Assembly: GCA_002327445.1 (NCBI GenBank)
Contig: DCWA01000032.1
Location: 62,991-126,990 of the forward strand
Direction of reading: 5' to 3'
DNA length: 64,000 nucleotides
Source: Desulfobacteraceae bacterium UBA2174
GTDB lineage: Bacteria > Desulfobacterota > Desulfobacteria > Desulfobacterales > UBA2174
This document shows positions 1-8,791 of this stretch, in pieces; positions within the stretch are counted from its first letter, which is position 1, and each line of letters begins with the position of its first letter. A program made the position numbers and the translations under genes. The notes beneath the pieces are model-generated. The model was given only the letters and a program-made list of their open reading frames with translations. It was not told the DNA's origin and made no database searches.

Positions 1-1006
1 GCTGAAGCCGGCTGATGGGCAGTTTGGCGGCCAGGTATTCCAACACGGCGTTGGCCAGCCCCAGGTTGCCCTCGCTGTTTTCAAAATCGATGGGGTTGAC
101 CTTGTGGGGCATGGCCGATGACCCGACTTCGTCTTTCTTGATGTGTTGCTTGAAGTAATCGAGGCTGATGTAGGTCCAGATATCGCGGTTGAGATCGATA
201 AGGATGGTGTTGAGGCGACGCAGGGCGTCACAGAAGGCGGCCGTGTTGTCGTAGTGCTCGATCTGGGTGGTGACCTGGGAGCGGACCAGTCCAAGGGTGT
301 CGGCGACGAGACCGTTGGCGAAACCGATCCAGTCGACCTGCGGGTAGGCGACGCGGTGGGCGTTGAAGTTGCCCGTGGCACCGCCGAACTTGGCGCAGAA
401 CGGCACCATGTCGGCCTGGAGAAGCTGCTTCTGCAGGCGTTCGACGAAGACGAAGATCTCCTTTCCCAGGCGTGTGGGGGATGCCGGCTGGCCGTGGGTA
501 CGCGCCAGCATAGGCACCTGGCGCCAGTGATCCGCCATGCTGCGCAGCCGATTGAGCACCTCCACCAAGGCCGGGCGGACCACCCGATGCCAGGCGTCGC
601 GCAGCATGGCCGGCATGGCGGTGTTGTTGATGTCCTGGCTCGTGAGGCCGAAGTGGACGAACTCCCTTTGCGCCGCCAGCCCCAAGGTTTCGAAACGCTC
701 CTTGAGGAAGTATTCCACCGCCTTGACATCATGGTTGGTGACGGCCTCGATTTCCTTGACCCGCTGGGCGTCCTCGATCCGGAATTCTTCAACGATGCGC
801 CGCAGACCGGCGAAATGCTCGGTGGTGACGCCTTTCAGCGGCGGCAGCGGAATCTGGCACAGGGCGATGAAGTACTCCACTTCCACCCACAGTCGATAAC
901 GGATCAGGGCGCTCTCGCTGAAGTAGTCGCTCAGGGGGAGTGCCGCTCGGCGGTAACGCCCGTCGATGGGGGAGACGGCGGTCAGGGCGGACGGTTCCAG
1001 GGTCAT
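1..1006 (-). CDS. purB: Adenylosuccinate lyase, N-terminal 335 codons (cut by window edge)
   Basis: Cleaves SAICAR and adenylosuccinate, releasing fumarate, in purine synthesis (family knowledge). The reverse-strand reading starts with ATG at 1004-1006 and runs open to base 1. It opens with the VSPIDGRY block typical of the E. coli-type enzyme. It carries the fumarase/lyase superfamily signature SSAMPHKVNP near its visible end, so the catalytic loop is inside the window. The C-terminal part, roughly a quarter of the usual ~455 residues, lies beyond base 1. It is transcribed away from the GAF gene; the 227-bp divergent gap holds no confident promoter. Identity is secure from the two motifs and continuous family-like sequence. 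Confidence 0.95.
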   Translation of the reverse strand, partial: MTLEPSALTAVSPIDGRYRRAALPLSDYFSESALIRYRLWVEVEYFIALCQIPLPPLKGVTTEHFAGLRRIVEEFRIEDAQRVKEIEAVTNHDVKAVEYFLKERFETLGLAAQREFVHFGLTSQDINNTAMPAMLRDAWHRVVRPALVEVLNRLRSMADHWRQVPMLARTHGQPASPTRLGKEIFVFVERLQKQLLQADMVPFCAKFGGATGNFNAHRVAYPQVDWIGFANGLVADTLGLVRSQVTTQIEHYDNTAAFCDALRRLNTILIDLNRDIWTYISLDYFKQHIKKDEVGSSAMPHKVNPIDFENSEGNLGLANAVLEYLAAKLPISRLQ

Positions 1007-1233
1007 CTGATCATCCTGTCGGGTGTGTCGTGAAAGGCGGTGACGGGCGCGATTCCGTTTCTCGAAGCTGCGCCGGCGGGCTCTTTGAGCGGTTATAGAA
1101 AAGGCGCTCAAAGGTGTCAACTGGCACTTTTTCGTTGCACAATGGGCGCGGATGGCCCTATTCAAACGATGGAAGCGGCCGTTTGTTGGTCCCGCTTTCG
1201 GCGCCCGACATCCCACAACCACGGAGGTGCACC

Positions 1234-1797
1234 ATGCCCAAGCAGCAGCGTGACTATTTCGCCGCCCTCTACGAGGTGGCCCGGCTCATCAACGCATCCC
1301 TGACCCCTTCCCGGGTCCTGGAACAGATCGTCGGCTGCGTGGCCCGGACCATGGATCTCAAGGCCTGTTCGCTGCGCATCCTGGACGCCCGGCGCAAACG
1401 GCTCCTCATGGGCGCCCAGACCGGGCTGTCGGCCGGCTATATCCGCAAGGGCCCCGTCCTGGTGAAGGAAAGCGGCCTGGACAAGAAGGCCCTCAAGGGG
1501 CAGACCATCTATCTGGCCAACGCCCAAAGCGACCCGGGATGGCAATACCCGGAAAAAGCCAAGGCCGAGGGGATCGTTTCGGTGCTGGTGGTTCCCCTGA
1601 TGGCGGACAAGAAGGCCATCGGTGTGCTGCGGGCCTACACCGCCAAGACCCGCACCTTCGACGAACAGGAGATCCGTTTCATGGATGCGGTGGCCAACCT
1701 CAGCGCCATCGCGCTGGAAAACGCCCGCCTGCACCAGGCCCTGCGCCGCGACTACGACCTGCTCGTGGCCCACGAATACCGCATCGACGACAATTGA
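1234..1797 (+). CDS. GAF-domain protein coupled to gap
   Basis: This 187-residue protein is almost entirely one GAF domain (about residues 10-165), a small-molecule or redox sensing fold, with no attached kinase, cyclase or output domain. The start is ATG at 1234, preceded by GGAGGT at 1223-1228; an in-frame upstream ATG at 1114 has no such site and was rejected. The stop is 14 bp before the gap start codon, and the stop region itself carries the gap ribosome-binding site, so the two genes should be co-transcribed. A regulatory link to glycolytic flux is inference. The ligand cannot be read from the sequence. Confidence 0.85.
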   Translation: MPKQQRDYFAALYEVARLINASLTPSRVLEQIVGCVARTMDLKACSLRILDARRKRLLMGAQTGLSAGYIRKGPVLVKESGLDKKALKGQTIYLANAQSDPGWQYPEKAKAEGIVSVLVVPLMADKKAIGVLRAYTAKTRTFDEQEIRFMDAVANLSAIALENARLHQALRRDYDLLVAHEYRIDDN

Positions 1798-1811
1798 AAA
1801 GGAGGACGGAG

Positions 1812-2822
1812 ATGATTCGCATCGGCATCAACGGATTCGGGCGCATCGGGCGGCAGGTTTTCAAGGCGATCCTCGAACGTCATCCGGATCGGCTCGAGGT
1901 CGTGGCGATCAACGACCTCTTCGACGTCCAGACCAACGCCAATCTCTTCAAGTACGACACCAACTACGGCCGATTCGGCGGCACGGTGACAGTGGCCGGA
2001 GATACCCTGATCGTCAACGGCAAGACGGTGCAAAGCTTCGCCATGCGCGATGCGGCCGAGCTTCCCTGGGACGACCATGGGGTGGACATCGTGGTGGAGA
2101 GCACCGGATTGTTTCGCACCGGGCCCAAAGCGGCGGCTCACCTGGAAGCGGGCGCCAAGAAGGTGATCATCACCGCCCCGGCCAAGGAAGAGGACATCAC
2201 GGTGGTCATGGGGGTGAACCATGACCAGTACAAAGCCGCCGAACACCATATCGTGTCCAATGCCTCGTGCACCACCAACTGCCTGGCGCCGCCCGCCCTG
2301 GTGGTCCATCGGGCCTTTTCCATCCGCAAGGCGATGATGACCACGGTGCATTCCTACACCGCCGACCAGCGCCTGATGGACCTGGCCCACAAGGACCCCC
2401 GCCGGGCGCGGGCCGCGGCGATGAACATCATCCCCACCACCACCGGTGCCGCCAAGGCGGTGGCCCTGGTGATCCCGGAGCTGGCCGGCCGCTTCGACGG
2501 CTACTCCCTCAGGGTGCCGACGCCGACGGTCTCGGTGGTGGATTTCGTGGCCCTGCTGGAAAAGGGCACCGACACGGAAACGCTGCGCAACGAGTTGCGC
2601 CAGGCGGCTGCCGGGAAGTTGGCCGGCATCATGGCCTGCGAGGAGGATCCACTCGTTTCCAGCGATTTCAAGGGCAATGCCCACTCGTCCATCGTGGACA
2701 TCGCCTTCACCCAGGTGATGGCGGGCGACATGGCCAAGATCGTCGCCTGGTACGACAACGAGTGGGGGTATTCCTGCCGCGTGGCGGACCTGGCGGCCTA
2801 CATGGCCGATCAAGGACTGTAA
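1812..2822 (+). CDS. gap: Type I glyceraldehyde-3-phosphate dehydrogenase
   Basis: Oxidises and phosphorylates glyceraldehyde-3-phosphate to 1,3-bisphosphoglycerate using NAD in the cytoplasm. The 336-residue product has the N-terminal Rossmann motif (INGFGRIGR, residues 6-14), an Asp near residue 35 that favours NAD over NADP, the active-site block SNASCTTNCLAP with Cys153, and His180 in TVHSYT. The start ATG follows GGAGG at 1801-1805, just after the GAF gene stop. Length is normal. Only 14 bp separate its stop from the convergent dppF stop, and no clear hairpin terminator lies between them. Confidence 0.97.
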   Translation: MIRIGINGFGRIGRQVFKAILERHPDRLEVVAINDLFDVQTNANLFKYDTNYGRFGGTVTVAGDTLIVNGKTVQSFAMRDAAELPWDDHGVDIVVESTGLFRTGPKAAAHLEAGAKKVIITAPAKEEDITVVMGVNHDQYKAAEHHIVSNASCTTNCLAPPALVVHRAFSIRKAMMTTVHSYTADQRLMDLAHKDPRRARAAAMNIIPTTTGAAKAVALVIPELAGRFDGYSLRVPTPTVSVVDFVALLEKGTDTETLRNELRQAAAGKLAGIMACEEDPLVSSDFKGNAHSSIVDIAFTQVMAGDMAKIVAWYDNEWGYSCRVADLAAYMADQGL

Positions 2823-2836
2823 AAAAAACGGGGGGC

Positions 2837-3862
2837 TTACAACTTCCCCTCGGCCACCCGGTGACAGGCCACCAGGGCATCGGGACCCAGGGGCGTGGCG
2901 ACGGGCACTTCCTCCCGGCAACGCGCATCGGCGTAACGGCAGCGGCCATTGAACACGCATCCGGTGGGCAGCTGGATGGGGGTGGGAACCTCGCCCTTCA
3001 GGCGGATGTGCTGGCTGCGTTGCTCACCCAGCCGCGGAATGGCGCTGAGCAGGGCCTGGGTGTAGGGGTGGCGCGGTCGGCTGAAGATATCGGCCGCCGG
3101 GGCCAACTCGCAGAGGGTGCCCAGGTATATCACGGCCACCCGGGTGCTGATGTGGCGCACCACCGACAGGTCGTGGGTGATGAACAGGTAGGTGAGCCCG
3201 CGCTGATCCTGGGCGTCCATGAGCAGGTTGAGGATCTGGGCCTGGATCGAGACATCCAGGGCTGAAACCGGCTCGTCGGCCACGATGAACTCGGGATCCA
3301 CCATCAGGGCCCGGGCGATGCTGATGCGCTGGCGTTGGCCCCCTGAAAATTCATGGGGATACCGGTCGGCCCACTTGGGGTCGACCCCCACTTGGCGCAT
3401 GACATCGGCCACCTTCTCGGCGGCGGCGGCACCGCTCATGCTTGGATTGTGGAAAACGACCGGCTCCTCCAGGGTCCGGGCCACCGTCATGCGCGGGTTC
3501 AACGATGCGTAGGGATCCTGGAAGATCATCTGCATCCGGCGCCGGTAAGGCAGCATCTGCCGCGCCGAAAGGTTGTCGATGCGCTGGTCGCCGTAGATGA
3601 TCTTCCCCCGGTTGGGCGGGTAGAGGCCGATGACCGTTCGCGCCAGGGTCGACTTGCCGCACCCGCTTTCACCTACCACACTGAGAGTTTCGCCGCGGCG
3701 AATCTCGAAGCTGACATCGTTGACGGCCTTGACTGTGGTGCGCCGCCGGCGCAAACGTCCCTTCTCCCAGGTAAGCTGATCGAGGAGGCTGCCCGAAATA
3801 TCAAAGTGCTTGACCAGATGGCGGATGGAAAGCAGCGGCGTGGACGAATTCGGCATGGGCAT
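2837..3862 (-). CDS. dppF: Peptide ABC transporter ATPase, DppF/OppF type
   Basis: Second ATPase of a dipeptide/oligopeptide importer. The 341-residue product has Walker A GESGCGKST (residues 64-72), the ABC signature FSGGQRQRIS, Walker B with ADEPVSALD, and the oligopeptide/HPY C-terminal extension with four conserved cysteines. The start ATG at 3860-3862 was chosen because it lies just after the upstream dppD stop (3868-3870); longer in-frame readings would extend into dppD. It is the last gene of dppABCDF. A 20-residue insertion-like basic stretch (around residues 30-42) precedes the nucleotide-binding core, as in many OppF proteins. Confidence 0.93.
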   Translation of the reverse strand: MPMPNSSTPLLSIRHLVKHFDISGSLLDQLTWEKGRLRRRRTTVKAVNDVSFEIRRGETLSVVGESGCGKSTLARTVIGLYPPNRGKIIYGDQRIDNLSARQMLPYRRRMQMIFQDPYASLNPRMTVARTLEEPVVFHNPSMSGAAAAEKVADVMRQVGVDPKWADRYPHEFSGGQRQRISIARALMVDPEFIVADEPVSALDVSIQAQILNLLMDAQDQRGLTYLFITHDLSVVRHISTRVAVIYLGTLCELAPAADIFSRPRHPYTQALLSAIPRLGEQRSQHIRLKGEVPTPIQLPTGCVFNGRCRYADARCREEVPVATPLGPDALVACHRVAEGKL

Positions 3863-3867
3863 TTCGA

Positions 3868-4863
3868 TCAATCGTGCAAATGGTTGGGGCCGGCGGTTTG
3901 ATCCAGTCGAAGACAGGCTGCCCAATGACGTCCGCCATTGACAGCACTCAATTCGGGCCTGGTCCGGCGACATTCCTCCGCAGCGAAAAAACAGCGCGGA
4001 TGAAATGCGCAGCCGGCGGGGATGGCGGTCAAATTCGGCATCATTCCCGGAATCTGTTCCAGGCGGCTCCCTGCCCGGCGCGTGCCAGGAAGGGAGTTGA
4101 TCAATCCGATGGTGTATGGATGCCGCGGATGGCCGACGATTTCATGCGTCAGCCCGGTTTCGATGATCCGCCCGGCGTACATCACTGCGATGCGCTCGGT
4201 GACCCGGGAAACCACCGCCAGGTCGTGGGTGATGAGGATCAACCCCATCTCCTCCGTTTCGCAAAGTTCGGTGAGCAGGTCCATGATGCCGGCCTGAATG
4301 GTGACATCCAGGGCCGTGGTGGGCTCGTCGGCGATGATCAACCCCGGGTTGGTGAGCAGCGCGATGGCGATGACGATGCGCTGGCGCATCCCCCCGGACA
4401 TCTCATGCGGATACTGCTCGAGGCGTTTTTCCGGCGACGGAATGTAGACCTTCCTGAGTTTTTCCAGGGCCAAGCCACGGGCCTCGGCCTTGCCCACCCG
4501 GCAATGGGCCATCACCGTTTCCACCATTTGGGTACCGATGGTCAGCACCGGGTTGAGGGTCATCATGGGGTCCTGGAAGATCATGCTGATGAGGTTGCCG
4601 CGGATCTGGCGCAACTCCTCGTCGGAGAGCCGGTTGATCTCGCGCCCCTCGAACAGGATCCGCCCTCCGGCGATGTAGCCCGGCTTGCTGAGCAGGTTGA
4701 TGATGGCAAACCCCGTCACCGACTTGCCAGCCCCGCTCTCGCCCACGATGCCCAGCTTTTCCTTCTTGTCCAGATGGAAGCTGATGTCGTCGAGGGCGGT
4801 CAGATCGCCAAATCGCAGGGCGAACTTGACTTCCAGGTTCTCGACTTCCAGAAGATGCGTCAT
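3868..4863 (-). CDS. dppD: Peptide ABC transporter ATPase, DppD/OppD type
   Basis: First ATPase of the peptide importer. The 331-residue product carries Walker A GESGAGKS (residues 41-48), the signature MSGGMRQR, Walker B ending ADEPTTALD, and the Cys-containing C-terminal oligopeptide region (CAFHPRC ... C ... C). The start is ATG at 4861-4863 (MTHLLEVENLEV); upstream in-frame sequence is low-complexity repeat and was excluded. It is separated from dppC by about 235 bp of AAAGTGACT-type repeats, so the DF half may be less tightly coupled to ABC. The downstream dppF begins 5 bp after its stop. Confidence 0.93.
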   Translation of the reverse strand: MTHLLEVENLEVKFALRFGDLTALDDISFHLDKKEKLGIVGESGAGKSVTGFAIINLLSKPGYIAGGRILFEGREINRLSDEELRQIRGNLISMIFQDPMMTLNPVLTIGTQMVETVMAHCRVGKAEARGLALEKLRKVYIPSPEKRLEQYPHEMSGGMRQRIVIAIALLTNPGLIIADEPTTALDVTIQAGIMDLLTELCETEEMGLILITHDLAVVSRVTERIAVMYAGRIIETGLTHEIVGHPRHPYTIGLINSLPGTRRAGSRLEQIPGMMPNLTAIPAGCAFHPRCFFAAEECRRTRPELSAVNGGRHWAACLRLDQTAGPNHLHD

Positions 4864-4886
4864 GGCCTGTCTTTGGTTCAAATAAT

Positions 4887-5083
4887 GAGTGGCTAAAGTG
4901 ACTAAGGTAATTGAAGTGATGAAGTGACTAAAGTGACTAAAGTGAGCTAAAGTTGTGGTGTCGCTTCGCTCCGGCATTTTGATACAACGTGTTTCACCAG
5001 GGTTTCCGGAGACCTCCAGCAATCGGCCAAATTCATCAACTTTAGTCACTTGTCATTTTAGTCATTTGTAACTTTAGTCATTT
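4887..5083. repeat. Short-word repeat tract (AGTGACTAA type) with inverted partner
   Basis: Between dppC and dppD, an AT-rich stretch repeats GTGACTAAA-like words at 4887-4954. The complementary orientation (TTTAGTCA words) recurs at 5041-5083. The two blocks could pair over an intervening ordinary-looking stretch. No coding or known mobile element is seen. The same CTTTAGTCACTTTAGTCAC wording recurs near 52450 upstream of kdsB. Confidence 0.7.
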
Positions 5084-5098
5084 TACCTGCTCCCCGAT

Positions 5099-6016
5099 TC
5101 ATCCCTTGTACAATTTGGGATTGAGCACGTCGCGCAACCAGTCGCCGAAGAGAATGACCACAAGGGTGAAGGTGACGAGCAAAATCCCCGGAAACAGCGT
5201 GATCCACCAGGAGCCGGAGAACACGTATTCGAACCCGGCCTTGATCAGGGAACCCAGGGACGGCTTGGTCACCGGCATGCCCAATCCCAGGAAGGAAAGG
5301 GCCGCCTCGCTCATCACCGCCTGGGCCACCTGGATGGTGGAGATCACCAGCACCGGGGTCAGGGTGTTGGGCAGGATATGGCGGTACATGATCCGCGCCG
5401 GGTTCAGCCCGATCACCCTCGCCGCCTCCACGTACTCCTTCTGTTTTTCTCCCAACACCGAAGCGCGTACGGTACGGGCGTACTTGGGCCATTCGGAAAT
5501 CCCGATGATCACGATCAACAGGGGCATGGCCAGTTGTTCGAACCGCCCCACGCCGAAGGCGAGCTGGAATACGGCGCTGGTGATGATGGCCACGATCAGG
5601 TAGGGAATCGAGAACTGGATGTCGGCGACCCGCATGAGGAAGCTGTCCACCCGCCCCCCCACGTAACCGGCGGTCAAGCCCACCACGATCCCCAGGATTC
5701 CCTGGAAGAGGACCGCGCCGATCCCGATGACCACCGAGGTGCGCAGGCCGTAGAGCATGGTGGAATACAGGTCGCGGCCCTGGATATCGGTGCCCAGCCA
5801 GAAACGTTCCTCCCCGCCGTTCATCCAGGATGGCGGGATCTCGGCGTCCATCACGTCGATGGTGCTGGTATCGTAGGGGTTGTGGGGAGCGATCACCGGG
5901 GCCAGGATGCTCACCAGCACGAGGAACAGGAAAATCGAAAAACTGGCCAGAGCCACCGGATCGCGCCGAAAGCTGTAAAAGAAATAGCTGCCGCGGAATC
6001 GACGCCACGCCTTCAT
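5099..6016 (-). CDS. dppC: Peptide ABC transporter permease, DppC/OppC type
   Basis: Inner-membrane permease, 305 residues. It has a long first hydrophobic segment near residues 20-42, the OppC N-terminal domain with its HNPYD stretch, and the binding-protein-dependent transport domain with the EAA-type loop (VEAARVIGLNPARIMYRHILP). The start ATG (6014-6016) overlaps the dppB stop as ATGA, which implies translational coupling. Longer in-frame readings upstream lie inside dppB and are not credible. It partners with DppB to form the channel energised by DppD and DppF. Confidence 0.94.
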   Translation of the reverse strand: MKAWRRFRGSYFFYSFRRDPVALASFSIFLFLVLVSILAPVIAPHNPYDTSTIDVMDAEIPPSWMNGGEERFWLGTDIQGRDLYSTMLYGLRTSVVIGIGAVLFQGILGIVVGLTAGYVGGRVDSFLMRVADIQFSIPYLIVAIITSAVFQLAFGVGRFEQLAMPLLIVIIGISEWPKYARTVRASVLGEKQKEYVEAARVIGLNPARIMYRHILPNTLTPVLVISTIQVAQAVMSEAALSFLGLGMPVTKPSLGSLIKAGFEYVFSGSWWITLFPGILLVTFTLVVILFGDWLRDVLNPKLYKG

Positions 6017-6987
6017 GGATTCCCCGCAATGCGCACCATGGGGTTGATGAACCCGTAGCAGATATCCACGATGGTGTTGATCACCACGAACATCACGCCC
6101 ACCACCACGAGGTAGGCCACCAGCAACGAGGTGTCCGAGCGCTCTACCGCTTCCAGGAACATGAACCCCATCCCCTGCCACTGGAACACCGTCTCGGTGA
6201 GGAGGGTGAAGGCGAACAGGATGCCGATTTCCACTCCGAAAACGGTGATCACCGGCAGCAGCGTATTCTTGAAGGCGTGCAGGAGCCAGACCCGCCAGCG
6301 GCTCAGCCCCTTGGCCCAGGCGAACTTGATGTACTCGGTTTCCAGCACCTCCATCATCTCGGAGCGGATCAAGCGGATGTAGAGCGGCAGCATGATGGAA
6401 GAGAGCGCGATGCTGGGCAGGATCAGGTGCAGCAGGCCGTCGGCGGTGAGCAGTCCGGTGTCCCAGCCGCCGATGTTGACGGTCTGGCCCCGTCCATAGG
6501 TGGGCAACCACCGCAATTCCACGCCGAACAGATAGATCAGCGCGATGGCAGTCAGGAACACCGGTACCGCCACGCCCACGGTGCTCACGGCCATGACGAA
6601 TCTCGAAAACCAGGCCCGGGGCCGGATGGCCGTGTAGATGCCCACCGGAAAGCAGAAGAGCAGGATGATCGCCGTGGACCCGAGAACCAGTTCCAGTGTC
6701 GCCGGCGCCTTGGACAGGATCACTTCCATGGCCGGGCGCTTGTGAAAGTAGGAGACGCCGAGATCCCCGTGCAGCGCCTTCCAGCAGAAGCGGCTGAACT
6801 GGAGCAGCGCGGGATCGTTGAGCCCCAACCGTTCACGGATCACTTCGCGCTCGGCCTGGGAGACCCGTTCGCCCACCATGTCCCGCACCGGGTCGCCGAT
6901 GCTGTGCTGCACCGAAAAACCGATCAGGGCGATGACCACCATGACCATCAGGGCTTGCACGATACGTCGGATAATGAATGCAAACAT
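6013..6987 (-). CDS. dppB: Peptide ABC transporter permease, DppB/OppB type
   Basis: Inner-membrane permease, 324 residues. It has the N-terminal OppB signature (IIRRIVQALMVMVVIALIG) as first membrane span, several further hydrophobic segments, and a C-terminal FINPMVRI typical of DppB. ATG at 6985-6987 was chosen because the protein then starts directly before the first span as in homologues; the in-frame extension upstream lacks a ribosome site. It is coupled to dppC by a 4-bp ATGA overlap and lies 105 bp downstream of dppA. Confidence 0.94.
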   Translation of the reverse strand: MFAFIIRRIVQALMVMVVIALIGFSVQHSIGDPVRDMVGERVSQAEREVIRERLGLNDPALLQFSRFCWKALHGDLGVSYFHKRPAMEVILSKAPATLELVLGSTAIILLFCFPVGIYTAIRPRAWFSRFVMAVSTVGVAVPVFLTAIALIYLFGVELRWLPTYGRGQTVNIGGWDTGLLTADGLLHLILPSIALSSIMLPLYIRLIRSEMMEVLETEYIKFAWAKGLSRWRVWLLHAFKNTLLPVITVFGVEIGILFAFTLLTETVFQWQGMGFMFLEAVERSDTSLLVAYLVVVGVMFVVINTIVDICYGFINPMVRIAGNP

Positions 6988-7092
6988 GCCGCTTCCACGA
7001 AAGATGCCGGGTGTCCCCGGTTCGGTCCGAAGAAGGATGCGGCTGTCGGCGCCGTCCGCCGCCAGCCGCATCCGAACAAGGCTACCGCTTCC

Positions 7093-8649
7093 CTACTTCC
7101 ACACCAGATCGCCGATGTAGGGGAAATTCATCACGTTGACGATGGGCAGCACGTCGAGCCCCTTGGCGGCGGCATACGAGTGGTTCTGCCAGTGGAAGTA
7201 CACGCAGAAAGCGTCGTCGTAGAGGATTTTTTCGACTTGCTGCAGCATTGCCGTCCGTTTGGCCAAGTCGGTCTCGGTCTGGCAGGCCAGGGTCAGCCGG
7301 TCCACTTCGGGATTGCAGTAATTGCCCGAGTTGTACTGCCCGTAACCGGTCTCCTTGTTGGGACACATGGCGAGAAATTCATAGAAGTTGCCCGAATCCT
7401 CCGTGTCCGCGTGCCAGCCGACCATCTGGAAATCGGCCACCTGCTTGTCATATTCGTCCCAGTATTGGGCCTTGGGCATGGTTTTTAGATTCACTTTGAT
7501 ATTGATCTTGGACATCATGGCCACAAAGGCCTCGGAAATCTTTTCGTCGTTGACGTAGCGGTTGTTGGGGGCGATCATGCTCGCCTCGAACCCGTTCTCG
7601 TAACCCGCCTCCTTCATCAATGCCCGGGCCTTGGCCAGATCATACTGGGGTGCCAGCGCCTCGTTGTAGCCGGCATAGCCCTTGGGACTGAGCTGGCCGG
7701 CCGGAGTGGCGGTGCCCTTCATGATCTTGTCGGCGATGGCGACGTTGTTGGTCGCCAGATTGATCGCCTGGCGCACGCGCTTGTCCTTGAAGGCTTCGAG
7801 GCGATTCTGGTTCATCTGCACCGTGATGATGCGCCCGCCGGTATAGGTGACCAGGTTCACCTTGGGCTCCTTGCCGATGCGCTCGAAATCCTGGGGCGGC
7901 ACCGGATAGATGAAATCCACGTCTCCCGAGAGCAGGGCCGCGACACGGGTGGCCTCCTCCTTGATGGGGGTCAGGATGACCTTGCCGATGTTGCCGGGAG
8001 ATTTCTTGTCCCAGTAGTCGGCGTTGCGCTCCAGCTCCATGCGCACCCCGTGTTCGCGGAAGGTGCAGCGATACGGTCCGGTGCCGCTGGGCAGGGTCTC
8101 GTTGGCAAAGGAGTAGCCCGCCTTGACCACCGCGTCCTTGGGCTGGCCCTTGTCGTCGGTGCCGGTGTAGAAGACGCTGTCCAGCGGGAAGATGTAGGTC
8201 GCCATGTTCAGGACGAGGGAATAAGGCTTGTTGGTTTTGATGTCCACCGTGTAGTCGTCCACGATCACCGGCGTCTCGAAGGCCTCGAAGAGCCCCTTGA
8301 AATCCACGCTCTGCTTCATGCGGTTGACGGTGAAGACCACATCCTTGGCCGTAAACGGGTTGCCGCTGTGGAACTTGACCCCTTTGACGAGGTGGAAGCG
8401 CATCGTCTGGGGATCGACCTGCTCCCACTTGTGGGCTAGACGCGGCTCAAAGGACATGTCCTGGGCATAGCGGACCAGCGGATCGAAAACCCAGTGGGAA
8501 AACTCGAGCATGTTGCCGGAAAGCTGCTGCTGGATGTCCAGCGTCTCCGGGTCCGACGCCAGCGCCAAGCGCAGCGTCTTCATTTCCGCCATCGCCGTGC
8601 CGCCCATCAGCAGCAGAAAAACGAGCCCCAACAGAACGCTTTTTTTCAT
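7093..8649 (-). CDS. dppA: Periplasmic peptide-binding protein of the ABC importer (SBP_bac_5)
   Basis: Solute-binding protein that captures peptides, or sometimes other ligands such as nickel chelates, and delivers them to DppBC. The 518-residue product starts with a signal peptide (KK, hydrophobic LLGLVFLLLMGG, cleavage after AMA) and has the family-5 region (SHWVFDPLVR, FHSGNPFTAKDVVF). The ATG at 8647-8649 lies after a strong GGAGG about 8 bp upstream; an in-frame extension upstream was rejected because it would bury the signal peptide. It is first in dppABCDF. Ligand specificity cannot be read from sequence. Confidence 0.93.
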   Translation of the reverse strand: MKKSVLLGLVFLLLMGGTAMAEMKTLRLALASDPETLDIQQQLSGNMLEFSHWVFDPLVRYAQDMSFEPRLAHKWEQVDPQTMRFHLVKGVKFHSGNPFTAKDVVFTVNRMKQSVDFKGLFEAFETPVIVDDYTVDIKTNKPYSLVLNMATYIFPLDSVFYTGTDDKGQPKDAVVKAGYSFANETLPSGTGPYRCTFREHGVRMELERNADYWDKKSPGNIGKVILTPIKEEATRVAALLSGDVDFIYPVPPQDFERIGKEPKVNLVTYTGGRIITVQMNQNRLEAFKDKRVRQAINLATNNVAIADKIMKGTATPAGQLSPKGYAGYNEALAPQYDLAKARALMKEAGYENGFEASMIAPNNRYVNDEKISEAFVAMMSKINIKVNLKTMPKAQYWDEYDKQVADFQMVGWHADTEDSGNFYEFLAMCPNKETGYGQYNSGNYCNPEVDRLTLACQTETDLAKRTAMLQQVEKILYDDAFCVYFHWQNHSYAAAKGLDVLPIVNVMNFPYIGDLVWK

Positions 8650-8791
8650 CTCCTTGCCTCCTTCGTTTGAAATCCACCCCATTGTTGTCAATCTTGTCAT
8701 GCCGAAAAAAACAGCCCACGTACCCTACCTTCAGCAGCGTTGGAGCGTCAAGTCGCAAAACCCAGGCGAATCTTTCCGGCGCGTTCCGATT

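Noticed and set aside
143..1033. Long plus-strand reading frame over purB
   Set aside because: It is the antisense of a clear adenylosuccinate lyase gene; composition is that of a GC-rich shadow frame.
1125..1145. Sigma-54-like TGGCAC...TTGCA upstream of the GAF gene
   Set aside because: The GG and GC elements are 12 bases apart instead of the required 10, so a sigma-54 site is not supported. A TTGCAC-N18-TATTCA sigma-70 reading is also weak.
2822..2838. Bidirectional terminator between gap and dppF
   Set aside because: An A-run and a G-run are present but no hairpin stem can be drawn in the 14-bp gap.
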